NCBI GenBank assembly: GCA_910577175.1
Contig: CAJTLU010000018.1
Location: 1 to 52,232 of the forward strand
From: an uncultured Lachnospiraceae bacterium
GTDB taxonomy: Bacteria; Bacillota; Clostridia; Lachnospirales; Lachnospiraceae
Direction: 5' to 3'
DNA: 52,232 bases
The notes beneath the pieces were generated by a model. It saw nothing but the letters and a program-made list of their open reading frames with translations. It made no database searches and was not told the DNA's origin. Shown here piece by piece: positions 17,641 through 24,982 of this stretch (the first letter of the stretch is position 1; each line of letters starts with the position of its first letter). The position numbers and the translations under genes are program-made.

Positions 17641-17667
17641 CACAAAACCTTGTCCCTGTCCACAAGG
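17641..17667 (-). terminator. Rho-independent terminator after the GHKL kinase gene
   Basis: A CCTTGT/ACAAGG stem with an 8-nt loop (17648-17667) is followed on the minus strand by TTTTGTG. It separates the kinase at 17737 from sigma copy 2. Confidence 0.6.
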
Positions 17668-17736
17668 CAAACCTTGGAAACTTCTCCCTTTCCTTTTGCA
17701 ATCCGGAATGTCAGGATGAAAAACTGAACTAAGAAT

Positions 17737-19122
17737 CTATTTATCTACGTTTGCCTCTAACATCATCAGAACGCTAAGGCAGAACTCCCCGTCCCCTCCC
17801 TCGATGCGGATTGTCCCGGCGTATTTTTCCGCTACCCTGCGGATATTGGAAAGCCCGTACCCATGTCCCTCCGGGCTTTCCTTCGTCGTAAGCGGCAGTC
17901 CGGTTTCCTCATCCCATCGCAATTCTCCCGTAAAGCTGTTCTTTACCTCTATCATATAGGCGTTGCCCCGGCGGTACGAACGCACGGCTACCTGCGGCTC
18001 CTTGCTTTCCTCCGCATGCTCCGCCGCATTCTGCAGGGCATTGTTCAGTATCACGCTGACATCAAAGGCATTGACCCCCGAGCCCTCCGGGAAATAAAAT
18101 TCCGTGCTAAACCGGATGTCCCTTTTCTCCATCTCATTTTTCATTTCCTGCAAAATCACATCGGTTACAGGATTCCCGCTTTTTATCTCCCCCGCCATCC
18201 CGGCAAGGACTGCCTTTAAATCCACACTATAAGCGCCCGCCTCCTGGAGCTTATTTCCGGCATACAGCCGTTCCAGGGTAAGAATATGGTTTGTCATATC
18301 GTGCCGGAGGCTCCGGATATCCCGGTAGTGCTCCTCCATCTGCCCGATATGCCGCCGGAGCGTATCAACCTGCACGGCAAGCAGCTCATTCTGCAGCCTT
18401 TCCTCCTGCCGCGCCCGGATATTCTGGAACAGCACCGTTACTACCACAATCGTAATAATGGACATCCCATAATGCAGAAATGCAACCGCACTGTAAATTC
18501 CCGGCGCTTCCTTTCCTGCATTCGTCTCAAACCAGCCCCGGTAATAACGTATCATCACATACTCGGTCATCCCTGCAGCAGACGGCGCCGCCAGCATAAG
18601 CATTTCCCTGACGGACATGTTCTCACGCTTATATACATAAGCCTTTGTAATAGAATGCACGCTGACTCCCATCACCAGAAAGCGCAGCGCCAGGTCGAAC
18701 AGCTCCGCACCGATATAACACCCCAGCTGCAGCATCTGGCGCTCTATCAGATACGGCGTATTGATAATCTTCTGATACAGGCAGAGGCTGATTTCCAACG
18801 TCATATAGGCAGAAAGCCAGCGCAGGGAAAAGAACGTCACTGCGATAAATACCTTCTGCCGGTAATTCCTTTTGTCTATCCCACACATAACAAAAAACGA
18901 CACCAGGACTCCTATCCCATATACTACGGCATTCTCTATCTCAAAGGGCAAAAAATAAAACACGGACATTGTAACAAAATAAACCGTTCCAATGCAGGGC
19001 GCCTTATGCCTGCGCTCCATAAAGGGTCTGGCAAAACGCGTAAAAAAGCAGCCCATCCCCGCCATATCCGCTATTGCATATGCATACGATATGATTCTCC
19101 AATAAAATTCCGCTGATTTCAT
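17737..19122 (-). CDS. GHKL-domain sensor histidine kinase, AgrC/NatK-like, orphan
   Basis: The 461-residue protein has six or seven N-terminal transmembrane helices (about residues 8-235), a coiled coil, the H-box LRHDMTNH near residue 281, and a GHKL ATPase with ILNNALQNAAEHA and GHGYGLSNI. This is the class that senses peptides or cell-density signals in Firmicutes and normally pairs with a LytTR regulator, but no such regulator is in the window. The start at 19122 follows TCCGGAGGAAGG at slightly long spacing; a TTG at 19197 is possible but lacks a clear ribosome binding site. Confidence 0.85.
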   Translation of the reverse strand: MKSAEFYWRIISYAYAIADMAGMGCFFTRFARPFMERRHKAPCIGTVYFVTMSVFYFLPFEIENAVVYGIGVLVSFFVMCGIDKRNYRQKVFIAVTFFSLRWLSAYMTLEISLCLYQKIINTPYLIERQMLQLGCYIGAELFDLALRFLVMGVSVHSITKAYVYKRENMSVREMLMLAAPSAAGMTEYVMIRYYRGWFETNAGKEAPGIYSAVAFLHYGMSIITIVVVTVLFQNIRARQEERLQNELLAVQVDTLRRHIGQMEEHYRDIRSLRHDMTNHILTLERLYAGNKLQEAGAYSVDLKAVLAGMAGEIKSGNPVTDVILQEMKNEMEKRDIRFSTEFYFPEGSGVNAFDVSVILNNALQNAAEHAEESKEPQVAVRSYRRGNAYMIEVKNSFTGELRWDEETGLPLTTKESPEGHGYGLSNIRRVAEKYAGTIRIEGGDGEFCLSVLMMLEANVDK

Positions 19123-19280
19123 CTGCTGCCCGCCTTCCTCCGGATATATCCCAAATAGCATGGTACAAAAGCCTTCTTTTCTATGCACTCCTGTCAATGA
19201 AACTATATATCGATATATCGGAACATAACTGGAATTGTTGTAATGAAATGATGCAGAAAGAATGTTTTTTGTTGTAAACA

Positions 19281-19310
19281 GAAAAGGACCGCCGCTTCGT
19301 GCGACAGTCC
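19281..19310 (-). terminator. Rho-independent terminator after hsp20
   Basis: A 10-bp stem (GGAC(C/T)G(C/T)CGC with its partner at 19301-19310) is followed on the minus strand by TTTTCTGTTT. A second hairpin (CCGGAACCTCTCCGG) lies between it and the hsp20 stop. Confidence 0.7.
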
Positions 19311-19400
19311 CTCTTTCCAGTTAGTCAGGTCCTCTGAGCGCTTATAAGAATCCGGAACCTCTCCGGATGCGTCTCAGACAGGACGCTATGACACTTTCCT

Positions 19401-19826
19401 TTAGCCTTCAATGGCAATATATCTTTTTTTCTCTACCGCAGGCTGCTCTTCCATTTTAGGAATCTGCATCACCAACGTCCCGTTTTCAAACTTCGCTTTA
19501 ATATCCTCCTCCGTCACCCGCTCTCCTACGAAGAAGCTTCTGCTGCAGGAACCGGTATAGCGCTCTCTGCGAATATATCTGCCGTCCTCCGCCTTCTCTT
19601 CCGAGCTTGTGTTCGTCCCGGCTGTAATCGTCAGATAGCCGTCCTTCAATTCCGCCTTAACATCCTCCTTTTTCACTCCCGGCAGATTCATCATAATCTC
19701 ATAGGCCTGGCCGGTTTCCTTCACATCGGTTTTCATCAGGTCCCCCGAGCCTGCCGTAAGCCTGCCGAACGGATAATCAAAAAAGTCATCAAACAAATTT
19801 TTTCCAAAAATACTTGGCATCAACAT
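19401..19826 (-). CDS. hsp20: Hsp20/alpha-crystallin small heat shock protein
   Basis: The 141-residue chaperone has the alpha-crystallin domain (residues about 35-130): DVKETGQAYEIMMNLPGVKKEDV at its start, DGYLTITA in the middle and NGTLVMQIPK near the end. It holds unfolding proteins in an ATP-independent way in the cytoplasm. AAGGAG lies 9 nt before the ATG. The gene is alone, with its own promoter and terminator, and a CIRCE-like operator overlaps the promoter, pointing to HrcA control. Confidence 0.95.
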   Translation of the reverse strand: MLMPSIFGKNLFDDFFDYPFGRLTAGSGDLMKTDVKETGQAYEIMMNLPGVKKEDVKAELKDGYLTITAGTNTSSEEKAEDGRYIRRERYTGSCSRSFFVGERVTEEDIKAKFENGTLVMQIPKMEEQPAVEKKRYIAIEG

Positions 19827-19931
19827 AGGTCATCTCTCCTTTGCTAAATCAATTTGCCTTCCTGTTACCTGAAAACCAGAACCGAAGGGAACGAACTTCA
19901 GGATTCTTGTTCCTTTCTCTGTTCTATCTGT

Positions 19932-19960
19932 AATATAACACACGCTGTCAGCAGTGTCAA
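19932..19960 (-). promoter_or_regulatory. sigma-A promoter of hsp20
   Basis: TTGACA (19955-19960) and TATATT (19932-19937) on the minus strand are separated by exactly 17 bp. Confidence 0.85.
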
Positions 19961-19974
19961 GAGGTGAGTGCTAA
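19948..19974. promoter_or_regulatory. CIRCE-like HrcA operator
   Basis: GAGTGCTAA (19966-19974) is a perfect CIRCE half-site. The other half, 9 bp away, is TCAGCAGTG (19948-19956), matching TTAGCACTC at 6 of 9 positions. The operator covers the -35 box, so HrcA binding would block transcription until heat stress. Confidence 0.7.
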
Positions 19975-20021
19975 TTTCTTTGTGAAAATTTTGTGTTTAC
20001 CAAACCGTATCTTCTGCTTCT

Positions 20022-20186
20022 TTACGCTCTTATTCTCTCTAACAATTCTATCATCTCATTCCATTCATGGATATGTAAATGTTCACACACAGGCTCATAT
20101 CCGCCGGAACAATCCTTGTAGTCCCTTTCCGTGTCGTTACCGTACCATACAGGATACATGCCGGCTTGTGACGCCCCTTCGATATC
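20022..20186 (-). pseudogene. HAD hydrolase, C-terminal 54 codons, separated by an insertion
   Basis: Reading leftward from 20186, the frame encodes DIEGASQAGMYPVWYGNDTE and more, ending with TAA at 20022. This is the typical end of a HAD phosphatase (GDNPRA-DIEGA...AG). It continues exactly, in frame, the reading that stops at 21858 in the upstream fragment (...YCGDNPRA). No start codon is usable. The two pieces together restore the C-terminal half of one protein. Confidence 0.85.
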
Positions 20187-20189
20187 TGC

Positions 20190-20584
20190 TCATGTGAGAT
20201 AGAGAAGTAAAAGAAGTGTAAAAAATTTTGCCGTACCTATCCGGCTGACTGCCGGACAGGTAACGGCTTTAGGTGTCGGGCAACAGGTGTCGGGCAACTC
20301 TACCTTGCCGACAAAAGAGTAATAGATTTCGATTTCCTGTCTGCGGAGCTTCCCCCGGCGTTTCCCGTCCAGTGCTTCCGATTCGTGGATAACGATTTTC
20401 TCCACAAACTCCCGTAACAGGGTAGGGGTAAGTTCCTCAAAGCTAGTGTACTTGCGTACCACTTTCATAAACTTTTCAGCGTTTGTCGTGGCTTCCAGCG
20501 TCCTTGAAAGCTCGCTCTGCAGAACGGCGGCTTTCTCTTTCGCTTCCCCCAAGCTACGCTGTGCCAGTCTGAATATGTAAAATT
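20190..20584 (-). pseudogene. C-terminal remnant of a large serine recombinase (TndX/TnpX type)
   Basis: About 130 codons encode a coiled stretch (SLGEAKEKAAVLQSEL) and then EELTPTLLREFVEKIVIHE and RRQEIEIYYSFVGKVELP, typical of the C-terminal DUF4368 region of Tn4451-like recombinases. The catalytic serine domain and zinc ribbon are absent. The frame is open leftward to the attachment site. Its upstream part runs into the 3' end of the gene at 20585. Proximity to the element end is where such recombinase genes usually sit. Confidence 0.75.
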
Positions 20585-21259
20585 TCATTGTTCTGTAGAA
20601 AACATAGCCTTCTGGATATTCTTCTGCCAATATGAGCTGTCAAAGTAATTCCCGCTTTTCGGCAGATTCTTGAACATATTCATAATCATGTCATAAGTCA
20701 TGGATGACGTGTCAATCTCCAATTCCTTCCCGTCCTTTGATTTGATTACGGTGCCGTTATCACCCACGTAAGCAACTGTATTATCATCAAGGTACTGTAT
20801 CATTCCTGTCATTTCCGCAAATTTTTTCACCGGAAATTCTCCCGTTTCCTTACACATCTTCCAAAATTTTTCGGCATCTTCCCCTGTCATATATGGTTGT
20901 TTGTCGTCTATAACATACCATGAAATACCTGTTGCTGAATCTGTATATTTAGGTGATGTCAACGCCCATTCGTCCAATGTCTTGCCTTTGTACCATGTGG
21001 TAAGTTTCTTATCGTCTTCGCCTGTATCCGTTTCCGCAACATCGTTCAAACTGTCCTGCTCTTTTACATGTCCATTTGGTATCCTGCTTTTAAGTGCCTC
21101 GTATATATCCTGCACATCGGCATTCTGCCTTGTATCTTCGGGCGCGAATTCCTCTGCCTCCTGTTTCTGCTGGTAGAACTGTCCGGCTCTGCTCCTGTTG
21201 TACTTATTCGTTGATACATTGTTCTGATAATAATTCTGTCCTATTCCGTTTATGCTCAT
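20585..21259 (-). CDS. hypothetical protein carried by the element remnant
   Basis: The 224-residue protein is not recognised. It starts with a disordered Asn/Tyr/Gln-rich segment (NGIGQNYYQNNVSTNKYNRS), has an acidic middle, and a folded-looking C-terminal half with WYKGKTLDEWAL, a repeated Asp-Gly pattern (VAYVGDNGTVIKSKDGKEL) and a terminal YDMIMNMFKNLP motif. No signal peptide or membrane helix is seen. AAAGGAG lies about 11 nt before the ATG at 21259. Its opening resembles that of the DUF6033-like gene at 23464, but only over a few residues. Confidence 0.6.
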   Translation of the reverse strand: MSINGIGQNYYQNNVSTNKYNRSRAGQFYQQKQEAEEFAPEDTRQNADVQDIYEALKSRIPNGHVKEQDSLNDVAETDTGEDDKKLTTWYKGKTLDEWALTSPKYTDSATGISWYVIDDKQPYMTGEDAEKFWKMCKETGEFPVKKFAEMTGMIQYLDDNTVAYVGDNGTVIKSKDGKELEIDTSSMTYDMIMNMFKNLPKSGNYFDSSYWQKNIQKAMFSTEQ

Positions 21260-21482
21260 TTCCCAATATTCTCCTTTTGGTGTCAATTAGTTTTAGTTCT
21301 GTGGCTCATCTGTCAATCAGAGTCACTCCTGCTCCCTTGTAATAAGTCCGAGCAGTTCATCATTATCACAAAATACATTTCAGCTAACTTCCTTTATCAA
21401 ATTCCATATTGCCTACACCTCCTCGCCATACTATTATCCTAACAATAATACGATCGATACCTTTGAAAAGTTTCATCCTAAT

Positions 21483-21535
21483 CAAAAAAACAGCGTTGCT
21501 CTCTAACATAATTCCTATCCATAGAAAACAACGCT
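21483..21535 (-). terminator. hairpin terminator within the element remnant
   Basis: AGCGTTG (21492-21498) and CAACGCT (21529-21535) pair across a 30-nt loop, and the minus strand continues with G and seven T. It would stop transcripts entering from the HAD fragment side. The remaining intergenic sequence from 21260 to 21482 is AT-rich and shows nothing further. Confidence 0.5.
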
Positions 21536-21857
21536 CTCCTTAGCCCAGTATTCAACCTTATTTTATTTATCGGAACAATTATCGGCAAAATGAACTGTCT
21601 GACAATAATTAGACAATTATCAAAAAATTATTTCTGACCTAATAAAACAAAAAAAGAAAAGGATTCCTTTGTAGTCCGCATTGCGGGAATGTGTATAACC
21701 AGCTGTCTTATGGAGTTATCCATGATTCCATAGCCTGTTATGCACATTTCCATAATGCTTGTCTTTTGGTCTTTGGTTTCTTTGGTTCGGAATAGCGTGG
21801 TGCTGGCGGTCTATATCTTGTTTTCAGTTACTTGCTTCTTTACTGTACATGAGCATT

Positions 21858-22135
21858 TGCCCTCGGGTTATCTCCGCAATACCATACTTCATCGGCACAG
21901 ATGCCGGCCTTTTGTAATGCAATATCAAATAAAATCCGGTTCGGCTTGCGCATAAAATAATCACTTGAGGTCATAACAAACTCAAATTGATTCCCCGGCA
22001 GCAACCGGTTGAGCCGGTTCGTTAAAGCAGCCCCTGACCACAAAAGATTACTGATAACGGCGCTCCTTATACCGCTCCTGTTTATGTAGTCGAGCATTTT
22101 ATCCGCCTCCGGCATAACTGCCCCCACAGAAGCAC
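21858..22135 (-). pseudogene. HAD hydrolase, middle fragment (truncated at both ends)
   Basis: The frame encodes VISNLLWSGAALTNRLNRLL, a RKPNRILFDIAL segment with the conserved Lys, and YCGDNPRA, the core of HAD motifs II-IV. The N-terminal nucleophile motif DxDxT is missing: upstream sequence changes at about 22136 into repeat copy C. The downstream part was separated by the element at 20187-21857 and is found at 20022-20186. Nothing functional is expected from this fragment. Confidence 0.85.
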
Positions 22136-22138
22136 CAT

Positions 22139-22380
22139 CTAAAAAGGCCCTGTCGCACGAAGGGCAGCGGCTCCGGGCATGGCAACGGCTTACAAGCAGC
22201 CGGAATCGCTTTTTAGTACCGTTTAGGCGTGAGGACGCACCCGAGCGGCTTAGCGGTACTTAGAGGAAGTCCGGTGGAGTGTCGCGCATGCAAAAATAAG
22301 ACAACCGTATTCTCTTTACAGGAAAAGATACTTTTGGCTTGTAAACCGGGGCTGCGCTTTGTGCGACAGCCCCTTTTGTC
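22139..22380. repeat. dispersed hairpin repeat, copy C (complete)
   Basis: The outer arms form a terminator-like stem (GGCCCTGTCGCAC at the left, GTGCGACAGCCCC with TTTT at the right). The core stem pairs 22211-22230 with 22245-22264 at 17 of 20 positions, with mismatches U-U, U-U and G-G. The right half is closely similar to copy A. It may also terminate the MerR-side transcripts. Confidence 0.8.
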
Positions 22381-22439
22381 TTGGTTAATTGTCATTGTCA
22401 TTTCCAACTAACTGCTTGCATATACAGCACTGCTTCCGC

Positions 22440-23243
22440 TTACTTCTTCTGCACCGGGAAATATATCTCTGTCTCCCAATCCTCCGGCGAAAGAGAGTCA
22501 AACTGTGTTTTGATATAAAGCTCGAACGGCGCTCCTGTTATCTTATAGCCGTTCTCACTAATCCATGAAACGACCGCTCCATATGCCTCAGAGAGCGTGG
22601 AATAGCCCCCGTGATGCACTGTCATCGCACACTCGCATGGCTCCAGTACCGTATCCGCCTTGTCTTTTTCCTTAATTTCGATAAACACCTCAATGTCCGA
22701 GGAATCCTTATTAAACTCCTCATCGTAATACCTTGAACCGTTTAATCCAGTATACGTAACCTGCTCTTTCGGTACACGCTCAAAGAGCGTCCCGTAATAC
22801 CTGCCAAACTCATCTACTCCCATTACGGCGCGCGTTGCCAGAACATTCATTGCCGGGGAATGCTTCACCTCAATTGTGTAACCCTTCTGATATGTCATAA
22901 TATCACCTGTCCTTTCAAATACAGAAATGTGTGTCTGAAGCTCGTTCAGGATAATGGCCATCTCCTGCTGCTCCCGCTTCAGCTTTTCCTTTTGCCTCCG
23001 CAGCAGCGCCATAAGCTCCTTGTGGTCCGAAACAGTAATCAGGTGCTGGATTTCCTCCAGAGAAAAGCCATAGCGTTTCAGACGCTTGATATAGTTCATC
23101 GTGTCAATCTGCTCGGTTCTGTAGTAACGGTAGCCTGTGAAGCGGTCGACCTCTGCCGGAGCCAGCAACCCGATTTTATCATAATGGTGAAGCGTCTTAA
23201 CGCTGACCTGGCACACTCTCGAAAATTCTCCAATCTGCAGCAT
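22440..23243 (-). CDS. MerR-family regulator with GyrI-like effector domain (BmrR-like)
   Basis: The 267-residue protein begins with a MerR winged helix (IGEFSRVCQVSVKTLHHYDKIG; RYYRTEQ), a coiled-coil dimer helix (about residues 75-112), and a C-terminal GyrI/AraC-effector domain from about 123 (YTIEVKHSPAMNVLATRA; CAMTVHHGGYSTLSEAYGAV), which binds hydrophobic drugs. It should activate by untwisting its target promoter. Its own promoter has the 19-bp spacer expected for MerR autoregulation. No transporter gene is adjacent. GGAAAAGGAAATG gives only a moderate ribosome binding site. Confidence 0.9.
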   Translation of the reverse strand: MLQIGEFSRVCQVSVKTLHHYDKIGLLAPAEVDRFTGYRYYRTEQIDTMNYIKRLKRYGFSLEEIQHLITVSDHKELMALLRRQKEKLKREQQEMAIILNELQTHISVFERTGDIMTYQKGYTIEVKHSPAMNVLATRAVMGVDEFGRYYGTLFERVPKEQVTYTGLNGSRYYDEEFNKDSSDIEVFIEIKEKDKADTVLEPCECAMTVHHGGYSTLSEAYGAVVSWISENGYKITGAPFELYIKTQFDSLSPEDWETEIYFPVQKK

Positions 23244-23287
23244 TTCCTTTTCCCTCGTTTCGTGATGATAGATTCGAATCTGACGTT

Positions 23288-23318
23288 AGTTTACCATCTG
23301 ACCCTGGAGGAGAGTCAA
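23288..23318 (-). promoter_or_regulatory. MerR-type promoter with 19-bp spacer
   Basis: TTGACT (23313-23318) and TAAACT (23288-23293) on the minus strand are 19 bp apart, with a TGAC...GTCA dyad in the spacer. The long spacer is diagnostic of MerR-activated promoters. Confidence 0.75.
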
Positions 23319-23406
23319 TACCCTTTTGCAATTTTATTTTATGAAAAAATGGACAGACGAATATAAGAGCTATCACAGCCGGACAGCTGTCCCAAAAGAA
23401 ATGCAG

Positions 23407-23462
23407 ATGAAAAAACGGCAGGGGCAACCCTTGCTTTTACGGGAATGCCTCTGCCTGCTTTT
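23407..23462 (-). terminator. Rho-independent terminator after the DUF6033-like gene
   Basis: A GGCAGAGGCA / TGCCCCTGCC stem on the minus strand is followed by GTTTTTTC. It lies directly after the stop at 23464. Confidence 0.75.
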
Positions 23463-23463
23463 A

Positions 23464-24216
23464 TCAGATATGAAAATCATATTGCCTACCGCTCTCCGGC
23501 AGCTGTTCTGCCTTAACGGCATCCCAATCCACTGCTCCTATTTTTTCAAGAAGCTCCTCCATGCTATCCGCCTGAACGGTAGTCCGTTTCACATCGGTAG
23601 TATTCCTGGAATAACTTTGAAACTCCTTCCCGGCCTTCTTTTCTTCCGCCTTTTTCGCGGCACGTTTCTCTTTTCTGGCTTCCTCTATGCGCTCTCTCTG
23701 CTTCGCACCTGACTTTTCCAGCTCTGCAAAAAATTTTGTTGTACCGTTATCCCCGAACGCAATACCGATTCTGGCGATTCCGACCCCCTCCGTACCTTCT
23801 TTCCCGAAAGCACGTTCAAAGCCAAACTTCTGGTTTATCTCTTCGGACATACGGACGGCGCCCTCCATACCCTTTATCTTCTCTTCCAGATACTTCTCAT
23901 CCGAAGCCATCTTCTCCAGCTCCTCACTGGAAAAAAGAACAGAGAATTCCTTTGTCCCTCTCGAAAGAGCCTCTCTCGCCTCTGCCGCATCCTTAAAGTC
24001 CGCCACCATAAAATCCATGTCGCCGTATTTTTCCCTGAGCTGTTTTAAAACATTCTGTGCCCCGCGCGAAAGCGTCGCCTCTTTCTTCTGGTCCACATAC
24101 CCTGCAGACTGGGCTTTGTCTGCCGAAGCAGCCTGTCCTGTCTGCTGTTTTTCCCTTTTGCTTACTGTGCTGTGATGATAGCCTGCTGTCTGCTGATAAG
24201 CTCCTATCTTTACCAT
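23464..24216 (-). CDS. DUF6033-like protein of unknown function
   Basis: The 250-residue protein is hydrophilic, with a disordered N-terminus (about 1-45), a helical core (LSRGAQNVLKQLREKYGDMDFMVADF; EELEKMASDEKYLEEKIKGM; IARIGIAFGDNGTTKFFAELE), a strongly basic/acidic coiled coil (KRAAKKAEEKKAGKE) and a C-terminal SMEELLEKIGAVDWD segment. It resembles clostridial proteins grouped as DUF6033, recognised from memory of the pattern. There is no signal peptide. CAAGGAGG precedes the ATG. The role is unknown. Confidence 0.7.
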   Translation of the reverse strand: MVKIGAYQQTAGYHHSTVSKREKQQTGQAASADKAQSAGYVDQKKEATLSRGAQNVLKQLREKYGDMDFMVADFKDAAEAREALSRGTKEFSVLFSSEELEKMASDEKYLEEKIKGMEGAVRMSEEINQKFGFERAFGKEGTEGVGIARIGIAFGDNGTTKFFAELEKSGAKQRERIEEARKEKRAAKKAEEKKAGKEFQSYSRNTTDVKRTTVQADSMEELLEKIGAVDWDAVKAEQLPESGRQYDFHI

Positions 24217-24272
24217 ACCGTTATCCTCCTTGAAAAGCAGCTATAAACTCCGTTTTCTATTTTATCGGCATT

Positions 24273-24668
24273 TTAAGAAAAATTCTTTAATCCATATAGA
24301 TCACAAATATCCCCTCTGCCCTCTCCCTTTCTGTCCATCCGGATAAAACGGCTCTCCGGAAGCAGCGTATGCAGCCTTTCCGTCAAAATACTTTTCAGGC
24401 TTTCTTCCATCGCTCCGATATTTTTCCGGAACAGTACATGCAGAAATACCATCTTGGTATGCAGACTATGCTCCGCCAGATACGACATCCCGTTCCAATA
24501 AATGCTGTTGCAATACGAGGTTCCTGCATTCTGCGAGAGTTTTGCCATAATTCCGTTCTGCGAAAGCAGCCTTTTCAAATATTCACAGTTAAAACCGGTT
24601 TCCAGACTGCTCCCTTTTATCAAATACTCTGCCGAGCTTCCCCGGAAGGCTGTAAGTAATAAATTCAT
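24273..24668 (-). pseudogene. pyroglutamyl peptidase-like protein, internally shortened
   Basis: The 131-residue frame starts MNLLLTAF and continues with NAGTSYCNSIYWNGMSYL and MVFLHVLF. These match the start and the catalytic Cys/C-terminal blocks of the peptidase C15 (Pcp) fold, but the family is about 200-215 residues long. The missing part would carry the catalytic Glu region, so an in-frame deletion of about 70-80 codons is inferred. AAGGAG stands before the ATG, so it may still be translated. It could alternatively be a short divergent homolog. Repeat copy D lies directly upstream. Confidence 0.5.
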
Positions 24669-24694
24669 TCTATACTCTCCTTATATCATCTGCA

Positions 24695-24975
24695 GGAGCA
24701 GGCACAAAGCGCGGCAGCCTCTTACAAGCGGTCAGAATACCTGCCTGTAAAGCGGAACAATTGCCTTCTCTTTGCATTTGTCCGAAGGACCGCGCACTTA
24801 GCGGAATCGGAATCGCCTCTTAGCATTGCTTAGGCGCGAGGCCGCACCTGAGCGGCTTAGCAATACTTAGAGGAAGTCCGGTGAAGCGTTGCGTCTGCAA
24901 ACAGAAGGCAACTGTTCCGCTTTACAGCAGTCCTTCGGTTGTATTCAGGAGGCTGCGCTTTGTGCGGCCGCCTCC
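24695..24975. repeat. dispersed hairpin repeat, copy D (complete)
   Basis: The outer arms of about 75 bp (24695-24776 and 24895-24975) pair almost throughout, including GTAAAGCGGAACA(A/G)TTGCCTTC. The core stem pairs 24818-24837 with 24852-24871 at 16 of 20 positions with the same U-U, U-U, G-G mismatches as copy C. It fills the space between the Pcp-like gene and the MerR-methyltransferase gene. Confidence 0.85.
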
Positions 24976-24982
24976 GGATAGA

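Larger units (their letters stand above)
20187..21857 (-). mobile_element. remnant of a large-serine-recombinase element inside the HAD gene
   Basis: About 1.67 kb interrupts the HAD reading frame. Its ends carry inverted TGCTCATGT (20187-20195) and ACATGAGCA (21847-21855), and the trinucleotide TGC is present at both junctions (20187-20189 and 21858-21860). Joined as a circle the ends give ACATGAGCA-TT-TGCTCATGT, a perfect dyad as expected for attP. Inside are the C-terminal part of a serine recombinase, one hypothetical gene, a terminator and unassigned sequence (21540-21846), which holds no gene I can support. The recombinase lacks its catalytic domain, so the element cannot move by itself. 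Confidence 0.75.

Noticed and set aside
20190..20630. Complete small gene of 146 residues
   Set aside because: Its first 15 codons are the trmless 3' end of the gene at 20585 read in another frame; the rest is a recombinase C-terminus without its catalytic part.
21540..21846. Plus-strand frame of about 70 residues in the element remnant
   Set aside because: No ribosome binding site, no recognisable motif, and it crosses the element boundary into the HAD fragment.
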